Shown here: in pieces, positions 34,890 to 44,037 of the stretch
How positions within the stretch are numbered: the first letter of the stretch is position 1
Layout of the letters: the number at the start of each line of letters is the position of its first letter
Notes under the pieces: model-generated
Database searches by the model: none
The model's input: only the letters and a program-made list of their open reading frames with translations
Told to the model about the DNA's origin: nothing
DNA from: Roseiarcus sp963761435
GTDB lineage: Bacteria > Pseudomonadota > Alphaproteobacteria > Rhizobiales > Beijerinckiaceae
Reading direction: 5' to 3'
DNA length: 64,000 nucleotides
Assembly: GCA_963761435.1 (NCBI GenBank)
Contig: CAVXHJ010000001.1
Location: 1 to 64,000, forward strand
Position numbers and translations under genes: made by a program

Positions 34890-35357
34890 GTGGATCGATT
34901 TCTTTCCCACTTCACTCATCGCTTCGACGCAAAGAGCCGGATCTCGATTCCCTCAACGTTCCGGCAGGTGCTGGCGAAGGACGGCTTCGCCGGGGTCTAC
35001 GCCTATCCGTCGCTGGATGCGCCGGCGCTCGATTGTGGCGGCAACGCGCTCATCGCCGAGATCGACGCTTTGCTGCAGACGATGCCGCCCTACTCGCCCG
35101 CCCGCGACGCCTTCGCGACTGCGCTTCTTGGAATGAGCGAGGTCTTGCGCTTGGACCCGGAGGGCCGGGTCTTTTTCGAGGAGCGGCTCAAGTCGGCGTT
35201 GGGGCTCAACGGCGAGGCGGTGTTCGTCGGGCAGGGGCACAAGTTCCAGATCTGGGAGCCGGCGCGGTTCCAAACCCACCTCGAGGAGTTGCGGGCGCGG
35301 GTCCGGCGATTGCGTGCAGAGCGGGGGGCGCTTGCGCCCGGCGAGACGCCGCGATGA
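34890..35357 (+). CDS. mraZ: Transcriptional regulator MraZ
   Basis: A 155-residue MraZ, the autoregulator of the division and cell wall cluster. Two AbrB-like domains are visible: DRFLSHFTHRFDAKSRISIP at the N-terminus and GMSEVLRLDPEGRVFFEERL in the second half. The start is taken as the GTG at 34890, giving the usual VDRFLSHFT beginning with AAGGA upstream; GTG at 34887 or an ATG at 34824 are alternatives. The stop overlaps the rsmH ATG (ATGA). It is likely to bind the four-repeat operator just upstream. Confidence 0.9.
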   Translation: MDRFLSHFTHRFDAKSRISIPSTFRQVLAKDGFAGVYAYPSLDAPALDCGGNALIAEIDALLQTMPPYSPARDAFATALLGMSEVLRLDPEGRVFFEERLKSALGLNGEAVFVGQGHKFQIWEPARFQTHLEELRARVRRLRAERGALAPGETPR

Positions 35358-36364
35358 GCCGCGCCGCCCCGGCCGAACTCGGCCACCTTCCCGTCCTGCT
35401 TCACGAGGCGATGGCCGCGCTCAAGCCCCGCGCCGGCGGCGTCTATGTCGACGCCACGTTCGGCGCCGGCGGCTATGCGCGCGCCCTTCTCGATCGCGGC
35501 GCGCGGGTGATCGCGATCGACCGCGACCCATCGGCGGTTCGCGCCGGCGCCGCTCTCGCAACTGCGTCCGGCGGCCGCCTTCAGCTCGCGGAAGCCCGCT
35601 TCGGCGAGCTCGATATGGTCGCAAAGCGCCTCGGCGTCGAGGCTGCCGATGGGGTTGTGCTCGATATCGGGGTTTCGTCGATGCAACTCGATGAGGCGGC
35701 GCGCGGCTTCTCGCTGCGATTCGACGCTCCCATCGACATGCGGATGGAAGCGCAGGGGCGGTCGGCCGCCGACATCCTCCGCGACGAGGACGAGGGGACG
35801 ATCGCCGACATCCTGTTTCATTTCGGCGAGGAGCGGGCCGCCCGCCGAATCGCCCGAGCCATCGTCGCCGACCGGACGGCGAAGCCATTCACCTCCACGC
35901 TCGAGCTCGCCGGGCTCATAGCCCGGGTTGCGCCGGCGCGGCGCGGAGAGATGACTCATCCCGCCACGCGCGCCTTCCAGGCGCTGCGCATTGCGGTCAA
36001 CGACGAGCTCGGCGAGCTGGTGCGCGGCCTCGCAGCCGCCGAACGACTTCTCAAGCCGGGGGGCCGCCTCGCGACGGTGACGTTCCACTCGCTCGAGGAC
36101 CGCATCGTCAAGCAGTTCTTCGCCGGCCGCTCGGGCCGCGGACAGGCCGCTTCGCGCCGATTGCCGGGCGAGCCCGTCGAGGCCGAGCCAAGTTTCGAAG
36201 TTCCGCGCGGCCAGCCGATCGGGCCGAGCGACGCCGAAGCGGCGGCAAATCCGCGCTCGCGCTCGGCCAGGCTGCGTTTCGGCTTGCGCACGAATGCGCC
36301 GCTGCGCGGCGTGGACCGAACGATCGAGGCGCTGGCGCGGCTGCCCGCGCGAAGGGGGAGATGA
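35354..36364 (+). CDS. rsmH: 16S rRNA m4C1402 methyltransferase RsmH
   Basis: A 336-residue RsmH (MraW), which N4-methylates C1402 in the decoding site of 16S rRNA. It shows HLPVLLHEAM at the N-terminus, the SAM motif DATFGAGGY, DIGVSSMQLD, the RMEAQGRSAADIL insert, FQALRIAVNDEL, and the closing TFHSLEDRIVKQFF. It starts with ATG overlapping the mraZ stop and ends directly against the ftsL start, as usual in dcw operons. Confidence 0.96.
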   Translation: MSRAAPAELGHLPVLLHEAMAALKPRAGGVYVDATFGAGGYARALLDRGARVIAIDRDPSAVRAGAALATASGGRLQLAEARFGELDMVAKRLGVEAADGVVLDIGVSSMQLDEAARGFSLRFDAPIDMRMEAQGRSAADILRDEDEGTIADILFHFGEERAARRIARAIVADRTAKPFTSTLELAGLIARVAPARRGEMTHPATRAFQALRIAVNDELGELVRGLAAAERLLKPGGRLATVTFHSLEDRIVKQFFAGRSGRGQAASRRLPGEPVEAEPSFEVPRGQPIGPSDAEAAANPRSRSARLRFGLRTNAPLRGVDRTIEALARLPARRGR

Positions 36365-36748
36365 ATGTGGCGTTTCATGCACGCGGCGGCGATCGCCGCG
36401 CTCATCGCGTCGGCTGCCTACGTCTATGTCGTCAAGTACCGCACGATCTACGCCTCAGAGCAGCTGGTAAAGACTCGCCATCTCATCGACAAGGAGAAAG
36501 ACGCGATCAGTCTGCTGCGAGCTGAATTCGCCCATCTCGCCCGGCCCGACCGCATTCAGGCGCTAGCGGCGTCGAAGCTAGGGCTGCAGCCGCTGGCGCT
36601 GAGCCAGATCGCGACTGTCGACGAATTGCCGGAGGCCCAGCCCAAGGTCAACTCGATCGGCCGCACCCTCGAATCACTGGGCTTTACCGCCGACAACTCG
36701 ACGCCGGCCGTCACCGCCGCCAACTCGACCCCGCCGGTGAGGTGGTGA
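36365..36748 (+). CDS. ftsL: Cell division protein FtsL
   Basis: A 127-residue bitopic division protein. A short cytoplasmic tail is followed by one membrane segment (about residues 7-24) and a periplasmic coiled coil (about 28-60, ASEQLVKTRHLIDKEKDAI). A Pro/Ala-rich C-terminus ends the protein. The assignment rests on this architecture and its place between rsmH and ftsI, since FtsL is poorly conserved. It should bridge FtsQ/FtsB and activate FtsW-FtsI. Confidence 0.88.
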   Translation: MWRFMHAAAIAALIASAAYVYVVKYRTIYASEQLVKTRHLIDKEKDAISLLRAEFAHLARPDRIQALAASKLGLQPLALSQIATVDELPEAQPKVNSIGRTLESLGFTADNSTPAVTAANSTPPVRW

Positions 36749-36751
36749 GGG

Positions 36752-38668
36752 ATGGCCGAGGCCCCGAACGACATGAGAGCGAAAGCCAACGCTGGTCTGC
36801 GGCGGCGGCGTAATCTCGCGGACGCGTTGTCCGACGCCGCGATCGCCCGGTTGCGCCGCGCTCTGCCGAAGAATTTCGGCGTCGATCTCGAACCGCCGGC
36901 CGCTCGGGCAGCGTCTCAATCGCTCGCGGCGGGCAAGACGCATGCGAAGCTTAAGACTTTTGCCAGCGGGCTCCTGTCGACGAGGCTCGACCGCTCGGGA
37001 GCGCGTATTCGCACCCTCGCGCTTGGGCTGTTGGTGGCTTATGCCGCGATCGGCTCAAAGCTCCTGGTGCTCGGCCTCTCGCACGATCCGCCGCAGACAC
37101 TGAAAGCCGCGGCGGATGACGCGGTCTCCGGCGCGAGACCCGACCTCACCGACCGCAACGGCGCCATCCTCGCCACCGACGTCAGGACGATGTCGGTGTT
37201 CGCCGAGCCGAACCGCATCATCGACAAGGACGAGGCGGTCGAGCTGATCACCGCAGTGCTTCCCGACGTCGATGCGAAGCAGCTGCGCGAGCGATTGAGC
37301 TCGAAGAAAGGCTTCATCTGGGTCAAGCGGCAGATCACTCCAAAGGAGCAGGCCGAAATCTTTCACCTCGGCCTGCCCGGCGTCGGCTTCCTGCCGGAGA
37401 ACAAGCGCGTCTACCCCAATGGCCCGATCGGCGCGCACGTGATCGGGTTCGTCGACAAGGACAACGTCGGCATCGCCGGCATGGAGAAATATCTCGACGA
37501 ACAAAGCCTGACCGACCCGCATGTCGCCGGTTTTACCGTCGATCCCGAGAGCCTGAAGCCCGTCCGGCTGTCGCTAGACCTCAAGGCGACGCACGCGCTG
37601 CGCGACGAGCTTGTCGGCGGTTTGGACCGCTTCCACGCCAAGGCGGCGGCCGGCATGATCGTCGATGTCAACACCGGCGAGGTTTTGGCGCTCGAATCCC
37701 TGCCCGACTTCGATCCCAATGATCCCGGAGACGTCCGCGATCCGACGAAGATCAATCGTATCAGCGTCGGCGTCTACGAGATGGGTTCGACCTTCAAAGC
37801 GCTTTCGCTCGCAATGGCGCTCGAATCCGGCAAGGTCAATCTCGGCTCGCATGTCGACGCGCGCGACAGCTTGCGCTACGGGCGGTTCACGATTCACGAT
37901 TTTCACGCCACCCATCGCGTGCTGACCGTACCTGAAGTGTTCACTCATTCTTCGAACATCGGCGCGGCGCGGCTGGCGCTGATGGTTGGCGTTGAAGGCC
38001 ACAAAGCCTTCTTGAAGAAGATGGGCCAGCTCGACCGGCTGCGCACGGAGTTGCCGGAGAGCGCGGAGCCCCTGGTGCCGAGGCACTGGGCCCTTCTCAA
38101 CACGATGACCATCGCCTTCGGCCAGGGCCTCAATGTCGCGCCCATTCAGGCGGTGATGGCGGTGTGCGCGCTGGCGAATGGCGGCACGATGATGACGCCG
38201 ACCTTTCTGCCGCGCACCGAAGACGAGGCCGCAAAAGTCAGCCATCGTGTGATAAGCGAGCAGACTTCGGAGTCCATGCGCTACCTGATGCGCTCCAACG
38301 CGACCCATGGATCCGCCAGTTTCGCCAATATTCCCGGCTACTATGTCGGCGGAAAGACCGGGACGGCTGACAAGATCATCCACGGTCGCTATTCGCAGAA
38401 CAAGGTCTTCACCACTTTCATGGCGATCACCCCGGCCGACAAACCGAAGTATCTTTATCTGACGATTTACGATGATCCGCAGGCGGCGCCCGAGGACCAT
38501 GGATTCCATACCGCCGCCTACAATGCGGGCCGGGTCGCCGGCGAGTTGATCCGTCGCGTCCAGCCGCTCATGGGGGTGGCGCCCATGAAAGAGCCGCCAA
38601 ATCTGCCGTTCCCCATCATCGCCCGACTGGGGTATGGAGCCGACGCGGACAAGACCAGCAAGGAGTGA
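36752..38668 (+). CDS. ftsI: Septal peptidoglycan transpeptidase FtsI (PBP3)
   Basis: A 638-residue class B penicillin-binding protein that cross-links septal peptidoglycan. A long Arg/Ala-rich cytoplasmic region (residues 1-85) precedes one membrane segment (about 88-108). The pedestal domain contains RPDLTDRNGAILATD. The transpeptidase motifs are GSTFK (active Ser near residue 345), SSN (near 399) and KTG (GGKTGTAD, near 534). It follows ftsL by three bases. The cytoplasmic tail is long for the family but common in Hyphomicrobiales. Confidence 0.96.
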   Translation: MAEAPNDMRAKANAGLRRRRNLADALSDAAIARLRRALPKNFGVDLEPPAARAASQSLAAGKTHAKLKTFASGLLSTRLDRSGARIRTLALGLLVAYAAIGSKLLVLGLSHDPPQTLKAAADDAVSGARPDLTDRNGAILATDVRTMSVFAEPNRIIDKDEAVELITAVLPDVDAKQLRERLSSKKGFIWVKRQITPKEQAEIFHLGLPGVGFLPENKRVYPNGPIGAHVIGFVDKDNVGIAGMEKYLDEQSLTDPHVAGFTVDPESLKPVRLSLDLKATHALRDELVGGLDRFHAKAAAGMIVDVNTGEVLALESLPDFDPNDPGDVRDPTKINRISVGVYEMGSTFKALSLAMALESGKVNLGSHVDARDSLRYGRFTIHDFHATHRVLTVPEVFTHSSNIGAARLALMVGVEGHKAFLKKMGQLDRLRTELPESAEPLVPRHWALLNTMTIAFGQGLNVAPIQAVMAVCALANGGTMMTPTFLPRTEDEAAKVSHRVISEQTSESMRYLMRSNATHGSASFANIPGYYVGGKTGTADKIIHGRYSQNKVFTTFMAITPADKPKYLYLTIYDDPQAAPEDHGFHTAAYNAGRVAGELIRRVQPLMGVAPMKEPPNLPFPIIARLGYGADADKTSKE

Positions 38669-38678
38669 CGCGTCGGCG

Positions 38679-40121
38679 ATGAGACGGCTTGGCGACATCC
38701 TCGAGCTCAAGGACGCCGACGGCCCACTCGCTTCGCGGGCAGTCGGAGGACTTGCGTTTGACAGCCGGAAGACCTCGCCCGGCGATATATTCTTCGCTCT
38801 TTCCGGCGCGAAGGACAACGGCTACGCGCATGTCGGGGAGGCTTTGGCCAAAGGCGCGGCGGCGGTCGTCGCCGAACGCTGGATCGAAATCCCCGACGCC
38901 GCCTTCATCGCGGTCGCCGACGCGCGCGCAGCGCTTGCTCGCGCCGCCGCGCGGTTCTATCCGCGCCAGCCCGAGATCATCGTCGCCGTGACCGGCACCA
39001 GCGGAAAGACCTCGGTCGCCGCCTTTGTGCGCCAGATCTGGCAGGAGCTTGAGCGCGAGGCGGCCTCGCTCGGAACGTTAGGCGTCGTCTCGCGTTCGGT
39101 GACCGTTTACGGGTCCCTGACTACCCCTGACCCGATTGCGCTGCACGAACTCCTCGACCGGCTCGCGCGGAGCGGCGTTACCCACCTTGCGATGGAGGCC
39201 TCCTCGCATGGCCTCGACCAGAAGCAACTCGACGGCGTGCGCCTCGCCGCGGGCGCGTTCACCAATCTCACGCGTGACCATATGGACTATCATCCGACGG
39301 TCGAGGACTATTTTGCAGCCAAACTCAGGCTGTTCCACGACCTCCTGCCCGACGGCGCGCCCGCGGTCATCGATGCTGACAGCGCCGTCGCTTCCCGAGT
39401 GATTGCGGTCGCCCGGGCGCGCGGGCTCGATGCGGTCACGGTCGGCGAGAAGGGCGAGACGATCCGGCTCGCCACAATCAAGCGTAGCCGTTTCTCGTCA
39501 ATTCTGGACCTGGAGTTCGGCGGCCGCCGCCGTCGCCTGAAGTTTCCCTTGCCCGGCGACTTCCAGATTTCCAACGCGCTGGTCGCCGCCGGGCTCTGCA
39601 TCGTCACCGGCGGCGAGGCCGACGCTGTGTTTCATGCTGTGCAAAACCTGCGCGGGGCGCCCGGGCGCCTGGAGCGCGTCGGTGAACTTCGCGGCGCGGC
39701 GGTGTTCGTCGATTACGCGCATAAGCCCGACGCGCTCGAAAAAGCGCTCGCCGCTCTGCGGCCCTTCGTGCGCGGGCGCCTCGTTCTTGTGTTCGGCTGC
39801 GGCGGCGACCGCGATGCGGGCAAGCGGCCGCTCATGGGTGAAATCGCGACGCGCCTTGCCGATATGACGATCGTCACCGACGACAATCCGCGCTCCGAGA
39901 ATCCCGCGCTCATTCGCGCCGAGATCCTCGCCGCCGCGCCTTCGGCGATCGAAATCGGCGATCGGGGCGCGGCCATTCGGGCTGGGATCGCCATGCTCGC
40001 CGACGGCGACGCGCTCATCATCGCCGGCAAGGGTCACGAGACCGGTCAGATCGTCGGCGCGACTACCCTGCCATTCTCCGACGCCGACGAAGCGCGCGCG
40101 GCGCTGAAGGAGGCGGCGTGA
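38679..40121 (+). CDS. murE: UDP-MurNAc-tripeptide synthetase MurE (meso-DAP adding)
   Basis: A 480-residue Mur ligase that adds meso-diaminopimelate to UDP-MurNAc-L-Ala-D-Glu with ATP. It shows the N-terminal GLAFDSRKTSPGD, the P-loop TGTSGKTS (about residues 103-110), MEASSHGLDQ, and the DNPRSENP motif that marks meso-DAP specificity. KGHETGQ is near the end. The ATG at 38679 lies 10 bases past the ftsI stop, with AAGGAG at the end of ftsI. The stop is overlapped by the murF GTG. Confidence 0.96.
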   Translation: MRRLGDILELKDADGPLASRAVGGLAFDSRKTSPGDIFFALSGAKDNGYAHVGEALAKGAAAVVAERWIEIPDAAFIAVADARAALARAAARFYPRQPEIIVAVTGTSGKTSVAAFVRQIWQELEREAASLGTLGVVSRSVTVYGSLTTPDPIALHELLDRLARSGVTHLAMEASSHGLDQKQLDGVRLAAGAFTNLTRDHMDYHPTVEDYFAAKLRLFHDLLPDGAPAVIDADSAVASRVIAVARARGLDAVTVGEKGETIRLATIKRSRFSSILDLEFGGRRRRLKFPLPGDFQISNALVAAGLCIVTGGEADAVFHAVQNLRGAPGRLERVGELRGAAVFVDYAHKPDALEKALAALRPFVRGRLVLVFGCGGDRDAGKRPLMGEIATRLADMTIVTDDNPRSENPALIRAEILAAAPSAIEIGDRGAAIRAGIAMLADGDALIIAGKGHETGQIVGATTLPFSDADEARAALKEAA

Positions 40122-41533
40122 CCGCGCTGTGGAGCGAGCGTGAACTGACGGCCGTCTTCGGCGCGGGCCCGAGCGCGTCGTTGAGCGCGGTGGTCGGCGG
40201 CGTCTCGATCGACAGCCGAACACTCGAATCCGGCGACCTCTTCTTGGCCATCAAGGGCGCCTCCCATAACGGCCACGATCATGTCGCTCGCGCCTTCGAA
40301 TCCGGCGCGGTCGCGGCGGTCGTGTCGCGCGAGCGGGCGGCCGGGCTCGCCATCCTCGGCCCAGTGTTCGCGGTCGACGATACGCTCAACGCGATGGAGC
40401 AGCTTGGAGCCGCCGCCCGCGCGCGGTCGAAGGCGCGGATCGTCGCGGTGACCGGTTCGGTCGGCAAGACGACAGTCAAGGAGATGCTGCGGACGATGCT
40501 TTCGGCTTGCGGCGCGGCCCACGCCTCGACAGCTTCCTACAACAATCACTGGGGCGTTCCGCTGACGCTCGCGCGCATGCCGGCCAATGCGCGCTATGGC
40601 GTATTCGAGATCGGCATGAATCACGCGGGCGAAATTGGCCCGCTCACGTGCATGGTAAGACCGCACGCGGCCTTGGTGACGACGATTGCCCCCGTCCACA
40701 TCGAATACCTAGGCTCGATCGAAGCGATCGCCGACGCGAAGGCGGAGATCTTCCTTGGCCTCGAACCTGGCGGCGCCGCGGCGCTTAACCGCGAGGCGCC
40801 ACAGTTCGAACGGCTCGCGAAAGCGGCAAGAGGGCGTGGCGCGCGCGTCCTGAGTTTTGGCCGCGGCGGCGATTGCGACGCGCGGCTGATCGAGGTCGAG
40901 CCGATCGGTAGCGGTTCGCATGTTAAGTCGCGCATTCTTGGTCGGGAGTTGACGTTCGTGGTCGGTGCGCCCGGCGCCCATATGGCCGAAAACGCGCTCG
41001 GCGCGCTGCTCGCGGCAGAGGCTCTCGGCGCGGACCTTGACGCTTGCGCCGCCGCGCTCAGCCGCTTCTCGCCTCAGCAGGGCAGGGGCGCGCGCTTCTC
41101 GGTCTCCACCGCTGACGGTCCGGCGATCATTATCGATGAAAGCTATAACGCCAATCCAGCCTCGATGCGCGCGGCGCTGGCGCTGCTGGCCGCCGCCAAC
41201 CCGGGGCCGAAAGGGCGACGCATCGCCGTTATCGGCGACATGCTCGAGCTTGGGCCGAAGGCGGAGGCGATGCACGCCGAGCTCGCCGCCGATCTCACCG
41301 CCAATCGCGTCGATCTTCTGTTCGGCGCGGGCCCGCTTACGCGCGCACTCTATGACGCGGCCCCGGTCTCGATGCGAGCGGCGTGGGCCGAGCGGTCGAA
41401 CGAGCTGACAGATGAAGTCGCGCGCGCCTTGCGGGGCGGCGACATCGCGATGATCAAAGGCTCCAACGGCAGCCGCATGGGTCCGCTGGTCGCGGCGCTC
41501 CGCGACCATTTCGCCCGCGGCGCGGGAGGCTAG
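40118..41533 (+). CDS. murF: UDP-MurNAc-pentapeptide ligase MurF
   Basis: A 471-residue Mur ligase that joins D-Ala-D-Ala to the UDP-MurNAc tripeptide. It has SIDSRTLESGDLFLAIKG, the P-loop TGSVGKTTVKEML (about residues 112-124), NNHWGVPLTLA, FEIGMNHAGEI and the DESYNANPASM segment. It starts with GTG at 40118, overlapping the murE stop by four bases. Confidence 0.96.
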   Translation: MTALWSERELTAVFGAGPSASLSAVVGGVSIDSRTLESGDLFLAIKGASHNGHDHVARAFESGAVAAVVSRERAAGLAILGPVFAVDDTLNAMEQLGAAARARSKARIVAVTGSVGKTTVKEMLRTMLSACGAAHASTASYNNHWGVPLTLARMPANARYGVFEIGMNHAGEIGPLTCMVRPHAALVTTIAPVHIEYLGSIEAIADAKAEIFLGLEPGGAAALNREAPQFERLAKAARGRGARVLSFGRGGDCDARLIEVEPIGSGSHVKSRILGRELTFVVGAPGAHMAENALGALLAAEALGADLDACAAALSRFSPQQGRGARFSVSTADGPAIIIDESYNANPASMRAALALLAAANPGPKGRRIAVIGDMLELGPKAEAMHAELAADLTANRVDLLFGAGPLTRALYDAAPVSMRAAWAERSNELTDEVARALRGGDIAMIKGSNGSRMGPLVAALRDHFARGAGG

Positions 41534-41540
41534 GACACCG

Positions 41541-42614
41541 ATGCTGACATGGCTGTCTGAGCTTCCCGGCGTATTTCACCTCTTCCGCTATCTCACTTTT
41601 CGCACGCTCGGGGCTGCGGGGACCGGACTTTTTCTCGTCTTCTTCTTCGGCCCGACGATCATCTCCGCACTGCGCCTAAAGCAGGGCAAGGGGCAGCCGA
41701 TTCGCCTCGACGGACCAGCTTCGCATCTCTTGAGCAAGAAGGGGACGCCGACGATGGGCGGCCTCATGATCCTGTTCGGCCTCTTCGTCTCGGCCTTGCT
41801 GTGGGCCAATCTCGAAAGCCCATATGTGTGGATCGTTCTATTCGTAACCGCCGGCTTCGCCGTGATCGGCTTTTACGACGACTATCTGAAGGTGACCAAG
41901 CAATCGGATCGCGGCTTCTCCGGCCGCGCCCGTCTGATTGGCGAATACATCATCGCCGCGCTCGCCTGCTACGCGATGATGCTGGTCGGCGCGAATGGCG
42001 CAACTGCGCTCGCGGTGCCGTTCTTCACCGGGTTCGTTTTCGATTTCGGTTGGGCCTTCCTGCTGTTTGGCCCGTTCGTGATCGTCGCCTTTGGCAATGC
42101 GGTCAATCTGACCGACGGGCTGGACGGGCTCGCCATCGTGCCGGTGATGATCGCCGCCGCAACGCTCGGCTTGATCGCCTATTTCGCCGGCAATCTCTTG
42201 TACTCGCACTATCTCCTGATCAACCACGTGCCGTTCGCCGGCGACCTGATGGTGGTCTGCGGGGCTCTCATCGGCGCCGGCGTCGGATTCCTGTGGTTCA
42301 ATGCTCCCCCGGCTCAGATTTTCATGGGCGACACGGGCTCGCTGGCGCTTGGCGGCCTCCTCGGCGCGACCGCGGTCGCGATCAAGCACGAGGTCGTGCT
42401 CGCGGTGATCGGGGGGTTGTTCGTGATGGAGGCGGCCTCTGTCGTGGTGCAGGTGGCGTCATTCAAGCTCACCGGCAAGCGGGTGTTCCGCATGGCGCCG
42501 ATCCATCACCATTTCGAGCAGCTTGGGTGGTCCGAGCCGCAGATCGTCATGCGGTTCTGGATCATCGCCTTCGTGCTTGCGATGGTCGGTCTCGCCTCGC
42601 TCAAGTTGAGGTGA
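41541..42614 (+). CDS. mraY: Phospho-MurNAc-pentapeptide translocase MraY
   Basis: A 357-residue, ten-helix membrane enzyme that transfers phospho-MurNAc-pentapeptide to undecaprenyl phosphate, forming lipid I. It has KKGTPTMGGLMIL, the Mg2+ motif FYDDYLKV, NLTDGLDGLA, FMGDTGSLALGG and the His loop APIHHHFE. It starts with ATG at 41541, seven bases after the murF stop. Confidence 0.97.
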   Translation: MLTWLSELPGVFHLFRYLTFRTLGAAGTGLFLVFFFGPTIISALRLKQGKGQPIRLDGPASHLLSKKGTPTMGGLMILFGLFVSALLWANLESPYVWIVLFVTAGFAVIGFYDDYLKVTKQSDRGFSGRARLIGEYIIAALACYAMMLVGANGATALAVPFFTGFVFDFGWAFLLFGPFVIVAFGNAVNLTDGLDGLAIVPVMIAAATLGLIAYFAGNLLYSHYLLINHVPFAGDLMVVCGALIGAGVGFLWFNAPPAQIFMGDTGSLALGGLLGATAVAIKHEVVLAVIGGLFVMEAASVVVQVASFKLTGKRVFRMAPIHHHFEQLGWSEPQIVMRFWIIAFVLAMVGLASLKLR

Positions 42615-42616
42615 CG

Positions 42617-44032
42617 ATGACGCCGGTCGAGACCCTGCGCGGACAGAGCGTCGCCCTTTTCGGCCTCGGCGGCTCCGGCCTATCGACAGCGAGGGCGCTG
42701 GTTGACGGCGGCGCGGAAGTGGCCGCCTGGGACGAGAGCCCCGCTGCCCGGGAACGCGCTGCGGCGGCGGGTTTCACGCTGGTCGATCTCGCCAGCGCTG
42801 ATTGGCGCCGTTTCAAGCTCTTCGTGCTCGCGCCAGGCGTGCCGTTGACCCACCCGGCGCCGCACTGGACCGTCAACCTCGCGGATGAGGCTGGGGTTCC
42901 GATCGTCGGGGATATCGAGCTCTTCGCCCGCGAACGCGGTGCGGGAGCGCCCGACGCGCCGTTCGTCGCCATCACCGGCACCAACGGCAAATCGACCACG
43001 ACTGCGCTCATAGCTCATGTGTTGAGGGAAGCCGGGCGCGACGTCGCGATGGGTGGAAATATTGGCGTGCCGGTTCTCGACCTGCCGCCGCCCGCCGCCG
43101 GCCGGACGCATGTCGTCGAATGCTCGTCCTATCAGATCGATCTCGCGCCATCGCTCGCGCCCAGCGTCGGCCTTCTGATCAACATCACGCCCGACCACCT
43201 AGACCGGCATGGCGATCTAGCCAGGTATGCGGCGATCAAGGAGCGCCTGGTCGCCCACTCCGATGTCGCGCTCGTTGGCGTAGACGACGAGCCTTGCCGC
43301 GAAATCTATGCGCGGTTGAAGGCGCGGGCGGGAGCGCCTCGGACCATCGCGGTCTCCGGGAAGGAATCCCCGCTCGCCGACATCTGGGTAAGCGGGCATC
43401 GGGTGATGGTCCGGGGAGAGACCGCCTTCGGGGTCGATCTTGCTTCGGCCCGCGCGCTTCGCGGAGCGCACAACGGGCAGAACGCGGCGTTCGCTTACGG
43501 CGCCGCAAGCGCGCTCGGCGTCGAGCGCGAAGCGATCGCGCGCGCGTTCGAGATCTTTCCGGGGCTCGCGCATCGCATGGAGGAGGTCGGCCGGCTTGGC
43601 CGAGCGCTGTTCATCAACGACTCGAAGGCGACCAACGCGGATGCGGCCGAGAAGGCGCTGATGTCATTTCGGGACATCCACTGGATTCTCGGCGGGAGGG
43701 CGAAGGCGGGCGGCGTCGAGACGCTCCGGCGGTTGTTCCCGCGCGTCGCCAAAGCCTATTTGATCGGCGAGGCCGCTGACGATTTCGCACGCACGCTTGG
43801 CGGCGACGTTCCTTTTGTCCGATCCGAGACCCTGAGCGCGGCGGTCGAAGAGGCGGCCGAGGACGCGGCGCGATCAGAGGCAAGCGAGCCCGCGGTGCTG
43901 CTCTCGCCCGCCTGCGCGTCGTTCGATCAGTTCGCGAATTTCGAGGCGCGCGGCGACGCCTTTCGCGCTTCCGTCGCTGAATGGCTCAAGCGCAGGGCGG
44001 CCAGTCGTACGCGCGAAAAGAAGGAGGCCTAG
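42617..44032 (+). CDS. murD: UDP-MurNAc-L-Ala:D-Glu ligase MurD
   Basis: A 471-residue Mur ligase that adds D-glutamate to UDP-MurNAc-L-Ala. It has the N-terminal Rossmann loop FGLGGSGLSTARAL, the P-loop TGTNGKSTTTALI (about residues 119-131), ECSSYQIDLAPSL, ITPDHLDRHGD, NDSKATNADA and the terminal LLSPACASFDQF. It starts with ATG three bases past mraY. It ends with a basic tail (KRRAASRTREKKEA). Confidence 0.96.
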   Translation: MTPVETLRGQSVALFGLGGSGLSTARALVDGGAEVAAWDESPAARERAAAAGFTLVDLASADWRRFKLFVLAPGVPLTHPAPHWTVNLADEAGVPIVGDIELFARERGAGAPDAPFVAITGTNGKSTTTALIAHVLREAGRDVAMGGNIGVPVLDLPPPAAGRTHVVECSSYQIDLAPSLAPSVGLLINITPDHLDRHGDLARYAAIKERLVAHSDVALVGVDDEPCREIYARLKARAGAPRTIAVSGKESPLADIWVSGHRVMVRGETAFGVDLASARALRGAHNGQNAAFAYGAASALGVEREAIARAFEIFPGLAHRMEEVGRLGRALFINDSKATNADAAEKALMSFRDIHWILGGRAKAGGVETLRRLFPRVAKAYLIGEAADDFARTLGGDVPFVRSETLSAAVEEAAEDAARSEASEPAVLLSPACASFDQFANFEARGDAFRASVAEWLKRRAASRTREKKEA

Positions 44033-44037
44033 AGCCC